Origin: Anaerolineaceae bacterium
Lineage (GTDB): Bacteria > Chloroflexota > Anaerolineae > Aggregatilineales > Phototrophicaceae
Direction of reading: 5' to 3'
Length of the DNA: 64,000 nt
Assembly: GCA_020634135.1 (NCBI GenBank)
Contig: JACKCG010000003.1
Coordinates: 248,001-312,000 of the forward strand
Below, piece after piece: positions 34,443-42,454 of this stretch (the stretch's first letter is position 1; the number at the start of each line of letters is the position of its first letter). The notes under the pieces are model-generated. The model did not search any database. It had not been told where the DNA came from and saw only the letters and a list, made by a program, of their open reading frames with translations. Made by a program: the position numbers and the translations under genes.

Positions 34443-34503
34443 AAGCGAGAGCGCACTTATCGGAATATGCCCAAGCGCACATTGGCAATTTATAGGTGGC
34501 AGT

Positions 34504-34523
34504 GTATCATGTCGGCATGATAC
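34504..34523. promoter_or_regulatory. Perfect palindrome at the M1 peptidase start codon
   Basis: GTATCATG-TCGG-CATGATAC is a perfect 8-4-8 inverted repeat, and the ATG of the peptidase (34517) lies in its right arm. It may hide the start codon in the mRNA or act as a DNA operator. Confidence 0.45.
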
Positions 34524-36109
34524 GACTATCACGCTTCCTGGCCCTGACCCTTCTCGTATTGATTACGGCCTGCTCCCTGACGGCCCAAGCGCAGCAAATC
34601 CCGTCACAACCAACCGCGACGGCGCTGCGTTTCCTGCCGGTGACTCCCGTGCCTACATTGGATCGCCAACCGCACCCGGTTCCCACTACCCCGCCCCAGG
34701 AAGTGCCGCCCGAAGACAGCGCCATGCCGGAAATCATCAACTGCGAGTCAGAGTCACTGCCTGCACGCCCCCAACACACCGTAACGGTTGATCTCGATTA
34801 CACGGCACGCGCCCTGGTCGCCCAACAGATGGTGCAATACCCCAACCGGACAGGCGAACCCCTGAATCAGATTGTTATGAATATTGAACCTACGCGCTGG
34901 GAAGGGGCATTCGCGTTGCAAACCGTTACACTGGGCGAGGATGGCCTGGGTGTGGGCTATGAACTCCTGGGCCGGCGGCTGCGTGTGGATTTACCAGAAG
35001 CACTCCCTGCGGATTGCAGTATCCGGCTGCGGCTGACTTTCGCGATTCAGATTCCCCCGGTGGGTGAGGGGCAGGACGGTTTCCAGGGGTACTTTGGCTA
35101 CACCGGGCGGCAGGTTAACCTGGGCCACTGGCTGCCGACAACGGCGGTCATCCTGGACGGCGAGTGGGTCACTCGTGAGGCGCTGCATATTGGCGAACAG
35201 GATGTACTGGAGAGCGCCGATTGGGATGTGACGCTGAATATCACTCACGTGCCGGAGTCACTGCGGGTTGCCGCGCCGGGCGATATCCTGGAAAGTGGGC
35301 CGGAAAGCTGGCATTTCAGGCTGGCCGCTGCCCGCGAATTCCCGGTGAGCATGAGTGACCAGTTTATTTTCGCCAGCAGCGAGACGGAGGGCGGCACAAC
35401 CGTTGAACTCTACAGTTTTGACGATGCGCTTATCCCGGCGGGCGGCGGGGTGATAGATAGCGCCGCCTATGCGCTGGATGTCGCCACCAAAGCCATTACG
35501 CTCTACAGTGAACTGTTTGGTCCCTATCCTTACGAGCGGCTGGAAGTCGTGCAGGCCGATTTCCCGGATGGTATGGAATTAAGCGGACTGGTATTTGTGG
35601 GCGGGGGTTACTTTCGCAATTTTGGCGGGCCGACTTCCTACCTCATGATGATTACCGTGCATGAAGTGTCGCATCAATGGTGGTACGCCAGGGTCGGCAC
35701 AGACCAGGCCTTCTCCCCCTGGCTGGATGAGGCGCTGGCGACCTACAGCGAATACGTATTTGTTGAAGAATATTATCCCGACCTCAAAGATTGGTGGTGG
35801 GACTTCCGCGTGGACAGCCTCGCGCCGGAAGGCTTTGTGGATGATCCGGTATATAAGTTCCAGACCAGGCGAGCATACATCAACGCGGTCTATCTGCGCG
35901 GCGTCCGTATGATCCGTGACCTGCGGGCCGACCTGGGAACGGATGCCTTTTTCAGTTGGCTGCGGCGTTATGCCGACGCCGGGGCGGGGCGGGTGGTAAC
36001 ACCAGGGTTCTTCTGGTCATTGCTCACACCCGACCAGATGGCGGCAACCGAGGCCACCCGCGCCCGTTATATGCGCCAGCCGCAAATCATCATCATCCAG
36101 ACGCCCTGA
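34517..36109 (+). CDS. M1 family metallopeptidase lipoprotein
   Basis: A 530-residue exported protein. The lipoprotein signal is FLALTLLVLITAC, followed by a Pro/Thr/Gln-rich linker. The N-terminal beta domain is followed by the catalytic domain with HEVSHQWW (zinc ligands and catalytic Glu) and, 18 residues later, the third ligand in DEALATYSEY. The family cleaves amino acids from peptide N-termini. The exopeptidase signature GxMEN is replaced by PDGMELSGL, as in some divergent M1 proteins. I chose ATG 34517; GTG 34496 is in frame but would add residues before the signal peptide. Confidence 0.88.
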   Translation: MIRLSRFLALTLLVLITACSLTAQAQQIPSQPTATALRFLPVTPVPTLDRQPHPVPTTPPQEVPPEDSAMPEIINCESESLPARPQHTVTVDLDYTARALVAQQMVQYPNRTGEPLNQIVMNIEPTRWEGAFALQTVTLGEDGLGVGYELLGRRLRVDLPEALPADCSIRLRLTFAIQIPPVGEGQDGFQGYFGYTGRQVNLGHWLPTTAVILDGEWVTREALHIGEQDVLESADWDVTLNITHVPESLRVAAPGDILESGPESWHFRLAAAREFPVSMSDQFIFASSETEGGTTVELYSFDDALIPAGGGVIDSAAYALDVATKAITLYSELFGPYPYERLEVVQADFPDGMELSGLVFVGGGYFRNFGGPTSYLMMITVHEVSHQWWYARVGTDQAFSPWLDEALATYSEYVFVEEYYPDLKDWWWDFRVDSLAPEGFVDDPVYKFQTRRAYINAVYLRGVRMIRDLRADLGTDAFFSWLRRYADAGAGRVVTPGFFWSLLTPDQMAATEATRARYMRQPQIIIIQTP

Positions 36110-36120
36110 TTGATCTCGCC

Positions 36121-37497
36121 CTATTCACTCCGCAGTGCGGCGATAGTCTCACACGCCGGGCAAGTGCCGTCCTGCCGGATGATGGCGTACCCGGCCTGTG
36201 GGTCACGATCATAGCCGTCAAAATCCACATTCCAGACGATCACCAGAGCGATACGGGAATCCTCTCCCGCCAACTGTACCGCTTCAGCCAGCCATTCGGC
36301 CTGCTCCGCCAGCGTCGTGCCGGATGCCCAGGCGAATCCCCCTGGCAGCGGCCCGTAGCCCTCCGGCGTCAGGTAACCGAGTTCGGTGTAACACATGGGA
36401 ATATCCAGGTTGCGGAAAGGGTACGCCGCCCGATCTGTCATGGACTTGAAGTAGCGCGTCGGGTAGTCCGGCACACGGGGGTCGCCGCCCAACTGCCGGG
36501 GCGAGATGATCCCCTCGTTATAGTGGACGCCAATACAGTCGGCGTACTGTGCCACGCCCGCGCTCGCCATCGCCTGGTAGTACGGGCCATCGTCGCAGCC
36601 GTTCCCGCTGCACCCCCCAAAGAAGCCGGTGGGAGCTAATGCGCCGGTAATCACCATCACCTGCGGGTCTGCCGCCTTGATTGCCTCATACGCCGGCTGA
36701 AGCATCTGTGCGTAGGCAGCAGCACTGATCCGCCCACGCGGCCATTCTCTATCAAGGTTCATCTCGTTCCAGACTTCAATGGCATCCGGGCTGAGGGCGG
36801 CGACTTTCCCCAGAAATTCCGCAAACACTGGGTAATACTCGTCGCCCAGTGCCGTCAGTTCATCCACTTCCCCGGTGATGCTCAGCAGCACATTAAACCC
36901 GGCCTCGTGACTCCAGTTGATGCGGTCTCGCACGACATTCAGGATGTTCGCGTCTTCCATCTGATACTTGATCTGCCACTTGACCCAGGTCATGCCCATC
37001 GCCGTCATGGCGACCTGGGTATCCTCGTTGAAATACAGCACATGCCCGCCCAGCGGCACGGGCAATGTATTAACGGGGTTCGGGCGCGGGATGACTTCCG
37101 GTTCCGCGCTCACGGTGGGAATCGGTTGATTGGCGTTGACCACATTCAGCGGCTCCACCACCGCGTACAGGCTCTCGCCGGAGCGTAGCTGGACGTGTAA
37201 CCGTAGTGTGTAACTGCCATCCGCCAGCAGTCCGGTCTGCCATTCGGCCAGCAGTCCATCTACAACCGGGGTAGCGGCCAGCAGCGTGACCGGTATCCAG
37301 CGTGGTTCTGTCGCACCATAGACGCTGACTTCCAGGAAGTAACTTTGCAGGTCGCCCGGATTGACCGTTCCAGTGACGGCCACCGTACCAAATACATCGC
37401 TTGCCGCTGCCGGTGCGGTGATATGCACGGAATCATCCTGCGCCAGGGCCGGGAGCGCGAATATGAACAGCAGAAACAACAAGGTCAAACGTCTCAT
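36121..37497 (-). CDS. Exported glycoside hydrolase-like protein (TIM barrel)
   Basis: A 458-residue protein with a signal peptide (RRLTLLFLLFIFALPALA). Residues 25-135 form a beta-rich domain (VFGTVAVTGTVNPGDLQSY) of the kind found before catalytic modules. The rest is a clan GH-A-like barrel with IEVWNEMNLDREW carrying the acid/base Glu, and MCYTELGYLTPEGYG carrying a likely nucleophile Glu. The family fits cellulase/GH39/GH5-like groups, but the substrate is unknown. ATG 37497 is preceded by GAGGGA; earlier in-frame starts up to 37782 lie outside the signal peptide and are rejected. Confidence 0.83.
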   Translation of the reverse strand: MRRLTLLFLLFIFALPALAQDDSVHITAPAAASDVFGTVAVTGTVNPGDLQSYFLEVSVYGATEPRWIPVTLLAATPVVDGLLAEWQTGLLADGSYTLRLHVQLRSGESLYAVVEPLNVVNANQPIPTVSAEPEVIPRPNPVNTLPVPLGGHVLYFNEDTQVAMTAMGMTWVKWQIKYQMEDANILNVVRDRINWSHEAGFNVLLSITGEVDELTALGDEYYPVFAEFLGKVAALSPDAIEVWNEMNLDREWPRGRISAAAYAQMLQPAYEAIKAADPQVMVITGALAPTGFFGGCSGNGCDDGPYYQAMASAGVAQYADCIGVHYNEGIISPRQLGGDPRVPDYPTRYFKSMTDRAAYPFRNLDIPMCYTELGYLTPEGYGPLPGGFAWASGTTLAEQAEWLAEAVQLAGEDSRIALVIVWNVDFDGYDRDPQAGYAIIRQDGTCPACETIAALRSE

Positions 37498-37726
37498 GAG
37501 TCCCTCTCTCATTAAATCCATCCCTCCCGCGTAACGGATAAAACGGTACTCTTTCCAGCATACCAGTATCGGAAGGTGTGTCGCAACCGGGCGCAAGGCA
37601 CGCGTAGGGGAATAGCGGGATAGCTGGATAACGAAAATGCTGGTTCGTGAACCAACGACCTTGCCCGCCACGCCGCGACTCGGTATCCTCTGTGACAGGA
37701 ATAATGTCAATAGAGGAAGAATGCTC

Positions 37727-37966
37727 ATGACCGCGCAACCCCGCCCTGTGAAAGCCCCGACTGGCACGCAGTTGACCTGCAAGAACTGGCTGATCGAAGC
37801 GCCTTACCGGATGCTGCAAAACAACCTGGATGCCGCTGTCGCCTTCGACCCGGATCACCTGATCGTATATGGCGGACGGGGCAAGGCCGCCCGTAACTGG
37901 GATGCATTCGAGGCAATTCTGGAGGCGCTGCGGCATCTTGAACCGGATGAAACCCTGCTGGAATAG
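37727..37966 (+). pseudogene. hutU: Urocanate hydratase 5' fragment, nonsense-truncated
   Basis: The 79-residue frame from ATG 37727 (ribosome site GAGGAAG) matches the N-terminus of urocanase: GTQLTCKNWLIEAPYRMLQN, DHLIVYGGRGKAARNWDAF and LRHLEPDETLL. Intact enzymes are about 550 residues and continue with a VQSGKP segment. Here the frame reads GAA-TAG-TCG-GGC-AAA, so a stop codon stands where Gln is expected while Ser-Gly-Lys follows. Similarity then ends. The rest of the gene is missing and an ISAs1-type transposase remnant begins within 50 bases. No histidine-degradation gene is nearby. Confidence 0.88.
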
Positions 37967-38009
37967 TCGGGCAAACATGGATGGGCGAGATGGGCAGGGC
38001 GCAGCCGCT

Positions 38010-38207
38010 TTCCGTTACCATGAATGAAGGCGAGGATCGTTCGCGTATCCGTCTCGGTGACAGCCCGGAAAATTCTCGATCTTGCGTCAAATCGCCTTAT
38101 CCATCCTCAAACAAGACGCATCCAAAGGCAGCCTCAAGAGCAAACGCTTCAAAGCTGCCCTCAACGATGATTTCAGACCCCGCCTCATCCGTAATCTTCA
38201 TGCGTAA
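38010..38207 (+). mobile_element. ISAs1 family transposase C-terminal remnant, frameshifted
   Basis: The plus strand encodes NEGEDRSRIRLGDSPEN, then after a one-base frameshift near 38072-38075 continues FSILRQIALSILKQDASKG and ends at TAA 38205-38207. These match the C-terminus of ISAs1-family transposases (EDRSRIR..NAPEN.. LR.IALNLLK). The missing base in GAAAATTC explains the shift. Only about 65 residues survive and no terminal repeats are evident, so the element is dead. It lies directly after the hutU fragment and probably marks the event that deleted the rest of that gene. Confidence 0.85.
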
Positions 38208-38326
38208 ACCTAAAAATGGTCTCTGCCCCCCTTGAAAGAACCGGTCACGCCGGATTATACTTGCTGGTGATTGTGCGAAATAACCGAAAAGGTTCAAGTA
38301 ACCTGAACAACACTGGAGCAATAAGT

Positions 38327-39670
38327 ATGACTCTGCAAACGACGACACGCCCTGGCCCCGCCTCGCAGGCAATTATCGAGCGTGATAACCAGGTGATGTC
38401 CGCCAATCTCACACCCCGCTACCCGTTTGTGATTGAACGGGGGAGCGGCGCGCATGTGTGGGATGTAGATGGCAAAGAATATATTGACTTCGCCGCCGGT
38501 ATCGCCGTTACCGCCACCGGCCACTCTCATCCTCAGGTGGTGAATGCCATTATCGAACAGGCACAGAAGTTCATCCACATCGCCGGGACCGATTACTACT
38601 ATGATATTCAGGTACGCCTGGCGGAAAAGCTGGAAGAAATCGCCCCCTTTGCCGAGCGTGCCAAAGTCTTTTTGACCAATTCCGGCACGGAAGCTGTTGA
38701 GGGCGCTATTAAAATTGCCCGCTGGTATACCGGACGCAAGAGTATTATCGCTTTTTTTGGCGCGTTTCATGGGCGCACGCTGGGGGCGCTGTCGCTCACG
38801 GCCAGCAAGGTCGTACAGCGTGATGGTTTCTTCCCTCTGATTCCGGGTGTGCATCATGTCCCCTATAACAACCCGTATCGCTGCCTGCACGGGCGTGAAG
38901 AAGCCGCCTGCCAGGAACACTGTATCTGCGGCGATTACATCACCGATGTCCTGTTCAAGCGTACTGTCCCGGCGGATAGTGTGGCGGCCATTATTGTAGA
39001 GCCGATCCAGGGTGAGGGTGGATATGTCGTGCCTGACCCGCGCTTCATGCAGCAGTTACGCCAGATTTGTGATGACAATGGTATCCTGCTCATTGTGGAC
39101 GAAGTACAGAGCGGGATTGGCCGCACCGGGAAGTGGTGGGCGGTCCAGCATTACGGTATTGAGCCGGATATTGTGTGTTCGGCCAAGGGGTTAGCCAGCG
39201 GGATGCCGTTGGGCGCGGTTATCGCCCGCCAGCACATCATGAGCCTCCCGCCCGGCTCGCATGGTTCGACCTTTGGCGGCAACCCGGTTTCCTGTGCGGC
39301 GGCGCTGGCAACACTGGAACTGGTCGAACAGGGGTATATGCAGAACGCGGTGGAGCAGGGTGAATATATCATGGAAGCGCTGGAAGAGATGCGTACCCAT
39401 CACCCAACCCTTAAGCACAGCCGCGTCCAGGGCAAAGGTCTGATGATTGGCGCGGAACTGGTGCTGGATGAAAACCGGACACCCGCCAAAGAAATCCGCA
39501 ACCGGGTCGAGCGACTTGGTATCAACAACGGGCTGCTGATCTTAGGCGCGGGGGATAGCGCACTGCGTTTCTGTCCGCCGCTGATGATTGATCGGGCGAC
39601 TGTACATGCGGGACTGGAACGCTTCGACCAGTCACTCACACAGGCCGAACATGAGGCCGGGCTGCTCTAA
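38327..39670 (+). CDS. Class III aminotransferase (4-aminobutyrate/ornithine type)
   Basis: A 447-residue PLP enzyme. The PLP-Lys is in CSAKGLASGMPLGAV near residue 287. TNSGTEAVEGAIKIARWYTG, AFHGRTLGALSLTASK, EPIQGEGGY and DEVQSGIGRTGKWW are all diagnostic of fold-type I subgroup II, which includes GabT, ArgD and related enzymes. Substrate cannot be fixed; omega-amino acids such as GABA or ornithine are likely. ATG 38327 has CTGGAG upstream and is preferred to a longer frame from 38216 that overlaps the start region. A terminator follows 150 bases downstream. Confidence 0.9.
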   Translation: MTLQTTTRPGPASQAIIERDNQVMSANLTPRYPFVIERGSGAHVWDVDGKEYIDFAAGIAVTATGHSHPQVVNAIIEQAQKFIHIAGTDYYYDIQVRLAEKLEEIAPFAERAKVFLTNSGTEAVEGAIKIARWYTGRKSIIAFFGAFHGRTLGALSLTASKVVQRDGFFPLIPGVHHVPYNNPYRCLHGREEAACQEHCICGDYITDVLFKRTVPADSVAAIIVEPIQGEGGYVVPDPRFMQQLRQICDDNGILLIVDEVQSGIGRTGKWWAVQHYGIEPDIVCSAKGLASGMPLGAVIARQHIMSLPPGSHGSTFGGNPVSCAAALATLELVEQGYMQNAVEQGEYIMEALEEMRTHHPTLKHSRVQGKGLMIGAELVLDENRTPAKEIRNRVERLGINNGLLILGAGDSALRFCPPLMIDRATVHAGLERFDQSLTQAEHEAGLL

Positions 39671-39818
39671 TCCGAGTATGGGGAAAAAGGTGCCGGGCGG
39701 TCAGCTTGCGAACGCAAACGGCACAGGCAGACTCCGGTGAATATGATCGCTGGGTAATCAACCAGAATCGATGAGGAGGCGCAATCATAGACGTTCGCTT
39801 CCTCAATCGGTCATCATG

Positions 39819-39848
39819 GGACAGGCTCAGTCCTGTCCTTTCTTGTTT
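39819..39848 (+). terminator. Terminator between aminotransferase and GT2 genes
   Basis: GGACAGG / CCTGTCC with a 6-base loop, followed by TTTCTTGTTTG on the plus strand. Confidence 0.75.
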
Positions 39849-39931
39849 GTGCAATGCTCGCCTGTTCTGTGGTACGAGTGTTTACATAGTCTCCCTTGCC
39901 GCGTTCGTTGCCAACGGTTAGACTCAGCGCC

Positions 39932-41353
39932 ATGTTCTTTTCCCTGCTAACCTTCATCTACGTTGCCTGCGCGCTGCTGCTGGCGGTTTATGCTGCCAGC
40001 GAAGTGGCGCTGCTTATCATCTACTGGCGCACCCACCACCACCAGCCCCCGCTGCCAGCGGTCTCCACCTGGCCGGGGGTCACGATTCAACTACCACTCT
40101 ATAACGAAAGGTACGTTGTCAACCGCTTGCTGGAGGCCGTCGCCGCGCTCGATTACGCGCGTGACTGCCTGTTTATTCAGGTGCTGGATGATTCCACCGA
40201 CGATACCGGGGAAATCGCCCGGCAGATGTGCGAGTCACTGGCAGAGCAGGGTCTTCACATCCGCTATGTGCATCGCACCGAACGGTCCGGTTATAAGGCC
40301 GGGGCTTTGGCGAACGGTATGGCGCAGCTTCAGACCGAATTTGTGGCCGTGCTGGATGCGGATTTCGTGCCCCCGCCGGATTTCCTGCGCCGGACAATCC
40401 CCTACCTGGTAGCCGACCCCGACCTGGGGATGGTACAAACGCGCTGGGGGCATCTCAACACATTTGCGAATCTGCTCACACTGGGGCAAACCCTGGCGCT
40501 GGATGCGCATTTTGTGGTCGAACAGACGGCCCGCAGCCAGGCCGGGCTGCTGATGAGTTTCAATGGTTCAGGTGGCGTATGGCGGACAGCCTGTATCCGT
40601 GAATCGGGCGGGTGGCGGGCTACTACCCTGACGGAAGACCTCGACCTGAGCTACCGGGCACAGTTGGCCGGGTGGCGTCTATTGTATGTGCCGGATGTGG
40701 TCGTACCGGCGGAACTCCCGCCACAGATTGCCGCCTATAAGCAGCAGCAGGCACGCTGGGCAACGGGCAGTACCCAGGTGTTATGGGCGTTGTTCGGGAG
40801 GTTATGGCGTTCGCCCTTCAGCGTGTCGCAGCGGTTGATGGCGACTCTTCACCTGTGCCAGTATTTACCGCACCCGCTCATGATGGCGCTGCTGCTGCTC
40901 ACCCCACCCCTGCTGCTCACGCGATCACTGGACGGCCTTACTCTGGGTTGGCTGAGTGTAGTCGGGCTGGGGCCGCCGCTGGTTTACGTCGTCAGCCAAC
41001 ACAGCCTGTACAGCGATTGGAAGCGGCGTCTGTGGGGTTTTCCAATGCTGCTGGTGTTAGGCACTGGCATCGCCTGGAGCAACACGTGGGCAGTGCTGCA
41101 TAGCCGGGGCAGGCGGCATGACTTCAAGCGCACGCCGAAATTCTCCAGAAACTGGCAGACCAGCGGCTATGCCCTGCGAATGGACCCTCATCTATGGATG
41201 GAAGGCCTCCTGGCGGGGTATGCTCTGTGGGGTATGGTGTTGGCCTGGTACAGCAACCGGGCGCTGGTCTTTTACCTGGGCATCTATGCCATTGCGTTTT
41301 TCACGATGGTACTGTGGGGTATCCGCGAATACTGGCTGCTGCGCAAGCGCTGA
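39932..41353 (+). CDS. Processive glycosyltransferase family 2 (cellulose synthase-like)
   Basis: A 473-residue membrane enzyme. An N-terminal helix (LLTFIYVACALLLAVYAAS) precedes a GT2 domain with VTIQLPLYNE, VLDDSTDDT, VLDADFVP (DxD), TLTEDLDLSYR (ED) and QQQARWATGS (the Q/RxxRW motif of processive enzymes). About four membrane helices follow. The pattern fits beta-glycan or glucosylceramide synthase-like GT2 proteins that polymerise or add sugars while moving the product through the membrane. ATG 39932 lacks a strong ribosome site; the in-frame TTG at 39896 is an alternative. Confidence 0.88.
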   Translation: MFFSLLTFIYVACALLLAVYAASEVALLIIYWRTHHHQPPLPAVSTWPGVTIQLPLYNERYVVNRLLEAVAALDYARDCLFIQVLDDSTDDTGEIARQMCESLAEQGLHIRYVHRTERSGYKAGALANGMAQLQTEFVAVLDADFVPPPDFLRRTIPYLVADPDLGMVQTRWGHLNTFANLLTLGQTLALDAHFVVEQTARSQAGLLMSFNGSGGVWRTACIRESGGWRATTLTEDLDLSYRAQLAGWRLLYVPDVVVPAELPPQIAAYKQQQARWATGSTQVLWALFGRLWRSPFSVSQRLMATLHLCQYLPHPLMMALLLLTPPLLLTRSLDGLTLGWLSVVGLGPPLVYVVSQHSLYSDWKRRLWGFPMLLVLGTGIAWSNTWAVLHSRGRRHDFKRTPKFSRNWQTSGYALRMDPHLWMEGLLAGYALWGMVLAWYSNRALVFYLGIYAIAFFTMVLWGIREYWLLRKR

Positions 41354-41418
41354 CCAGGGAGCGGCGGTTACTCAATTTTGCTCTGGGATACAGCGGGCGA
41401 GTCCCTGAGGTCGGCATT

Positions 41419-41445
41419 CGGGGGACACGCCAGGCATGTCCCCCG
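41419..41445 (+). terminator. Hairpin after the GT2 gene
   Basis: CGGGGGACA / TGTCCCCCG is a perfect 9-bp stem with a 9-base loop in the 150-base gap between converging genes. GTTTTGGG follows a few bases later on the plus strand. Confidence 0.6.
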
Positions 41446-41503
41446 TAAGTTTTGGGGTAGATGAGGATGACACAGGCCCCTGCTTCCTCAAACGTCCATT
41501 CGC

Positions 41504-41947
41504 TTAATCGCCCCGGCGACGCCCAAATGAAGTGGCCTGGATACCCTGAATCAGCAACGCTTTCTCTTCAGCAGTGAGGTTCGCATCAGGGTGCGTGATG
41601 AGATACTTACTTGGCGGCATGGATCCCCGGTCTATCTGTTCGATCAATTCGCGGGCTTCCAGTTCGCCGCGTCCGGTAGAGAAGTTCAGTTTAGCACGTC
41701 CCTCATTGGTATCACCTACTACCAGCCAGGAAACCGGGGCGATATACGAATACCAGGGCCATACGGTTTCGTTTGAATGGCAGTCGTAGCAGGCACGGCG
41801 CATGAGAGCTTCGGTTTCCGGTGAACTCCAATTAATCTGGTACGTCACCTCAGGATTGGTGCGGGCGTACCCCGGCACAAACTGGATGAGTACGAACCCC
41901 AGCACACCCAACACCACTACAGCCAGAATAATTCGTTTTGCGGACAT
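41504..41947 (-). CDS. Heme-binding domain (Haem_bd) membrane-anchored protein
   Basis: A 147-residue protein. An N-terminal helix (RIILAVVVLGVLGFVLIQF) anchors an extracytoplasmic domain with ACYDCHSNETVWPWYSYIAP, the CxxCH heme site and neighbouring aromatic cluster of the Haem_bd family, and SMPPSKYLITHPDANLT, where the Met could be the distal ligand. It is predicted to bind one c-type heme and act in electron transfer or sensing. It would depend on cytochrome c maturation, fitting the ccmC gene in this window. Single gene, divergent from the small Gly-rich protein. Confidence 0.88.
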   Translation of the reverse strand: MSAKRIILAVVVLGVLGFVLIQFVPGYARTNPEVTYQINWSSPETEALMRRACYDCHSNETVWPWYSYIAPVSWLVVGDTNEGRAKLNFSTGRGELEARELIEQIDRGSMPPSKYLITHPDANLTAEEKALLIQGIQATSFGRRRGD

Positions 41948-42210
41948 ATAGTTTCTTTCTCTCTATTGGCAGCCCAAATACGCGGCTTTAGTGACCGGCT
42001 GTCATCGCCACTTGTGAATTACTACACAAATATACCATTGTTTGGGTAGCCTGGTACTAAATAAGCGCTAAACACACCCTAAATTCTGCTTAAATGTGGC
42101 GAGGGAGAGCCGAATTCACATTTTGTTTGCAGCTTCTTCATAATCGCCACACATCTGCGGCCTAAAGTAGGGACAATGAACCACATAGTATGAAACGAAA
42201 GGACACGATC

Positions 42211-42375
42211 ATGCGCGGCAGAGGTGGTGGGTTTGGCAGAGGGTACGGTTACAGGGGCTATCGCCGCCCCATGCGTCCCTTGTTCTGGCGACCATTCGGG
42301 TTGTTCTGGTCGCCCTGGCTCCTGGGGATGGGCGGCTTCTTCCTGCTGCTCCTGCTGCTGGGGTTGCTGCGCTAA
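42211..42375 (+). CDS. Gly/Arg/Tyr-rich small membrane protein
   Basis: A 54-residue protein. RGRGGGFGRGYGYRGYRR at the start is a basic RGG/GY-type stretch, followed by aromatic FWRPFGLFWSPWLLG and a Leu-rich helix (GGFFLLLLLLGLL) at the end. ATG 42211 has AAAGGA 7 bases upstream; an in-frame ATG at 42190 lacks one. The function is unknown. A strong terminator follows 30 bases downstream, so it is expressed as its own unit. Confidence 0.65.
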   Translation: MRGRGGGFGRGYGYRGYRRPMRPLFWRPFGLFWSPWLLGMGGFFLLLLLLGLLR

Positions 42376-42407
42376 CGATGACCGGCCAGAAGCGGCGTGG
42401 TAGAATC

Positions 42408-42444
42408 AATCGAGAGGGTGTCGCTACCCTCTCGATTCGTTTTC
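42408..42444 (+). terminator. Terminator after the small Gly-rich gene
   Basis: AATCGAGAGGGT / ACCCTCTCGATT is a perfect 12-bp stem with a 6-base loop, followed by CGTTTT. It lies between converging genes and may also stop the transglutaminase transcript. Confidence 0.8.
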
Positions 42445-42454
42445 CGCTCAATTC

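Noticed and set aside
35956..36639. 227-codon plus-strand frame at the junction of two converging genes
   Set aside because: It overlaps the M1 peptidase end and the glycoside hydrolase in unsupported frames.
38097..38222. Short minus-strand frame that first looked like a 34-residue protein
   Set aside because: The plus strand of the same bases encodes the ISAs1 transposase C-terminus.
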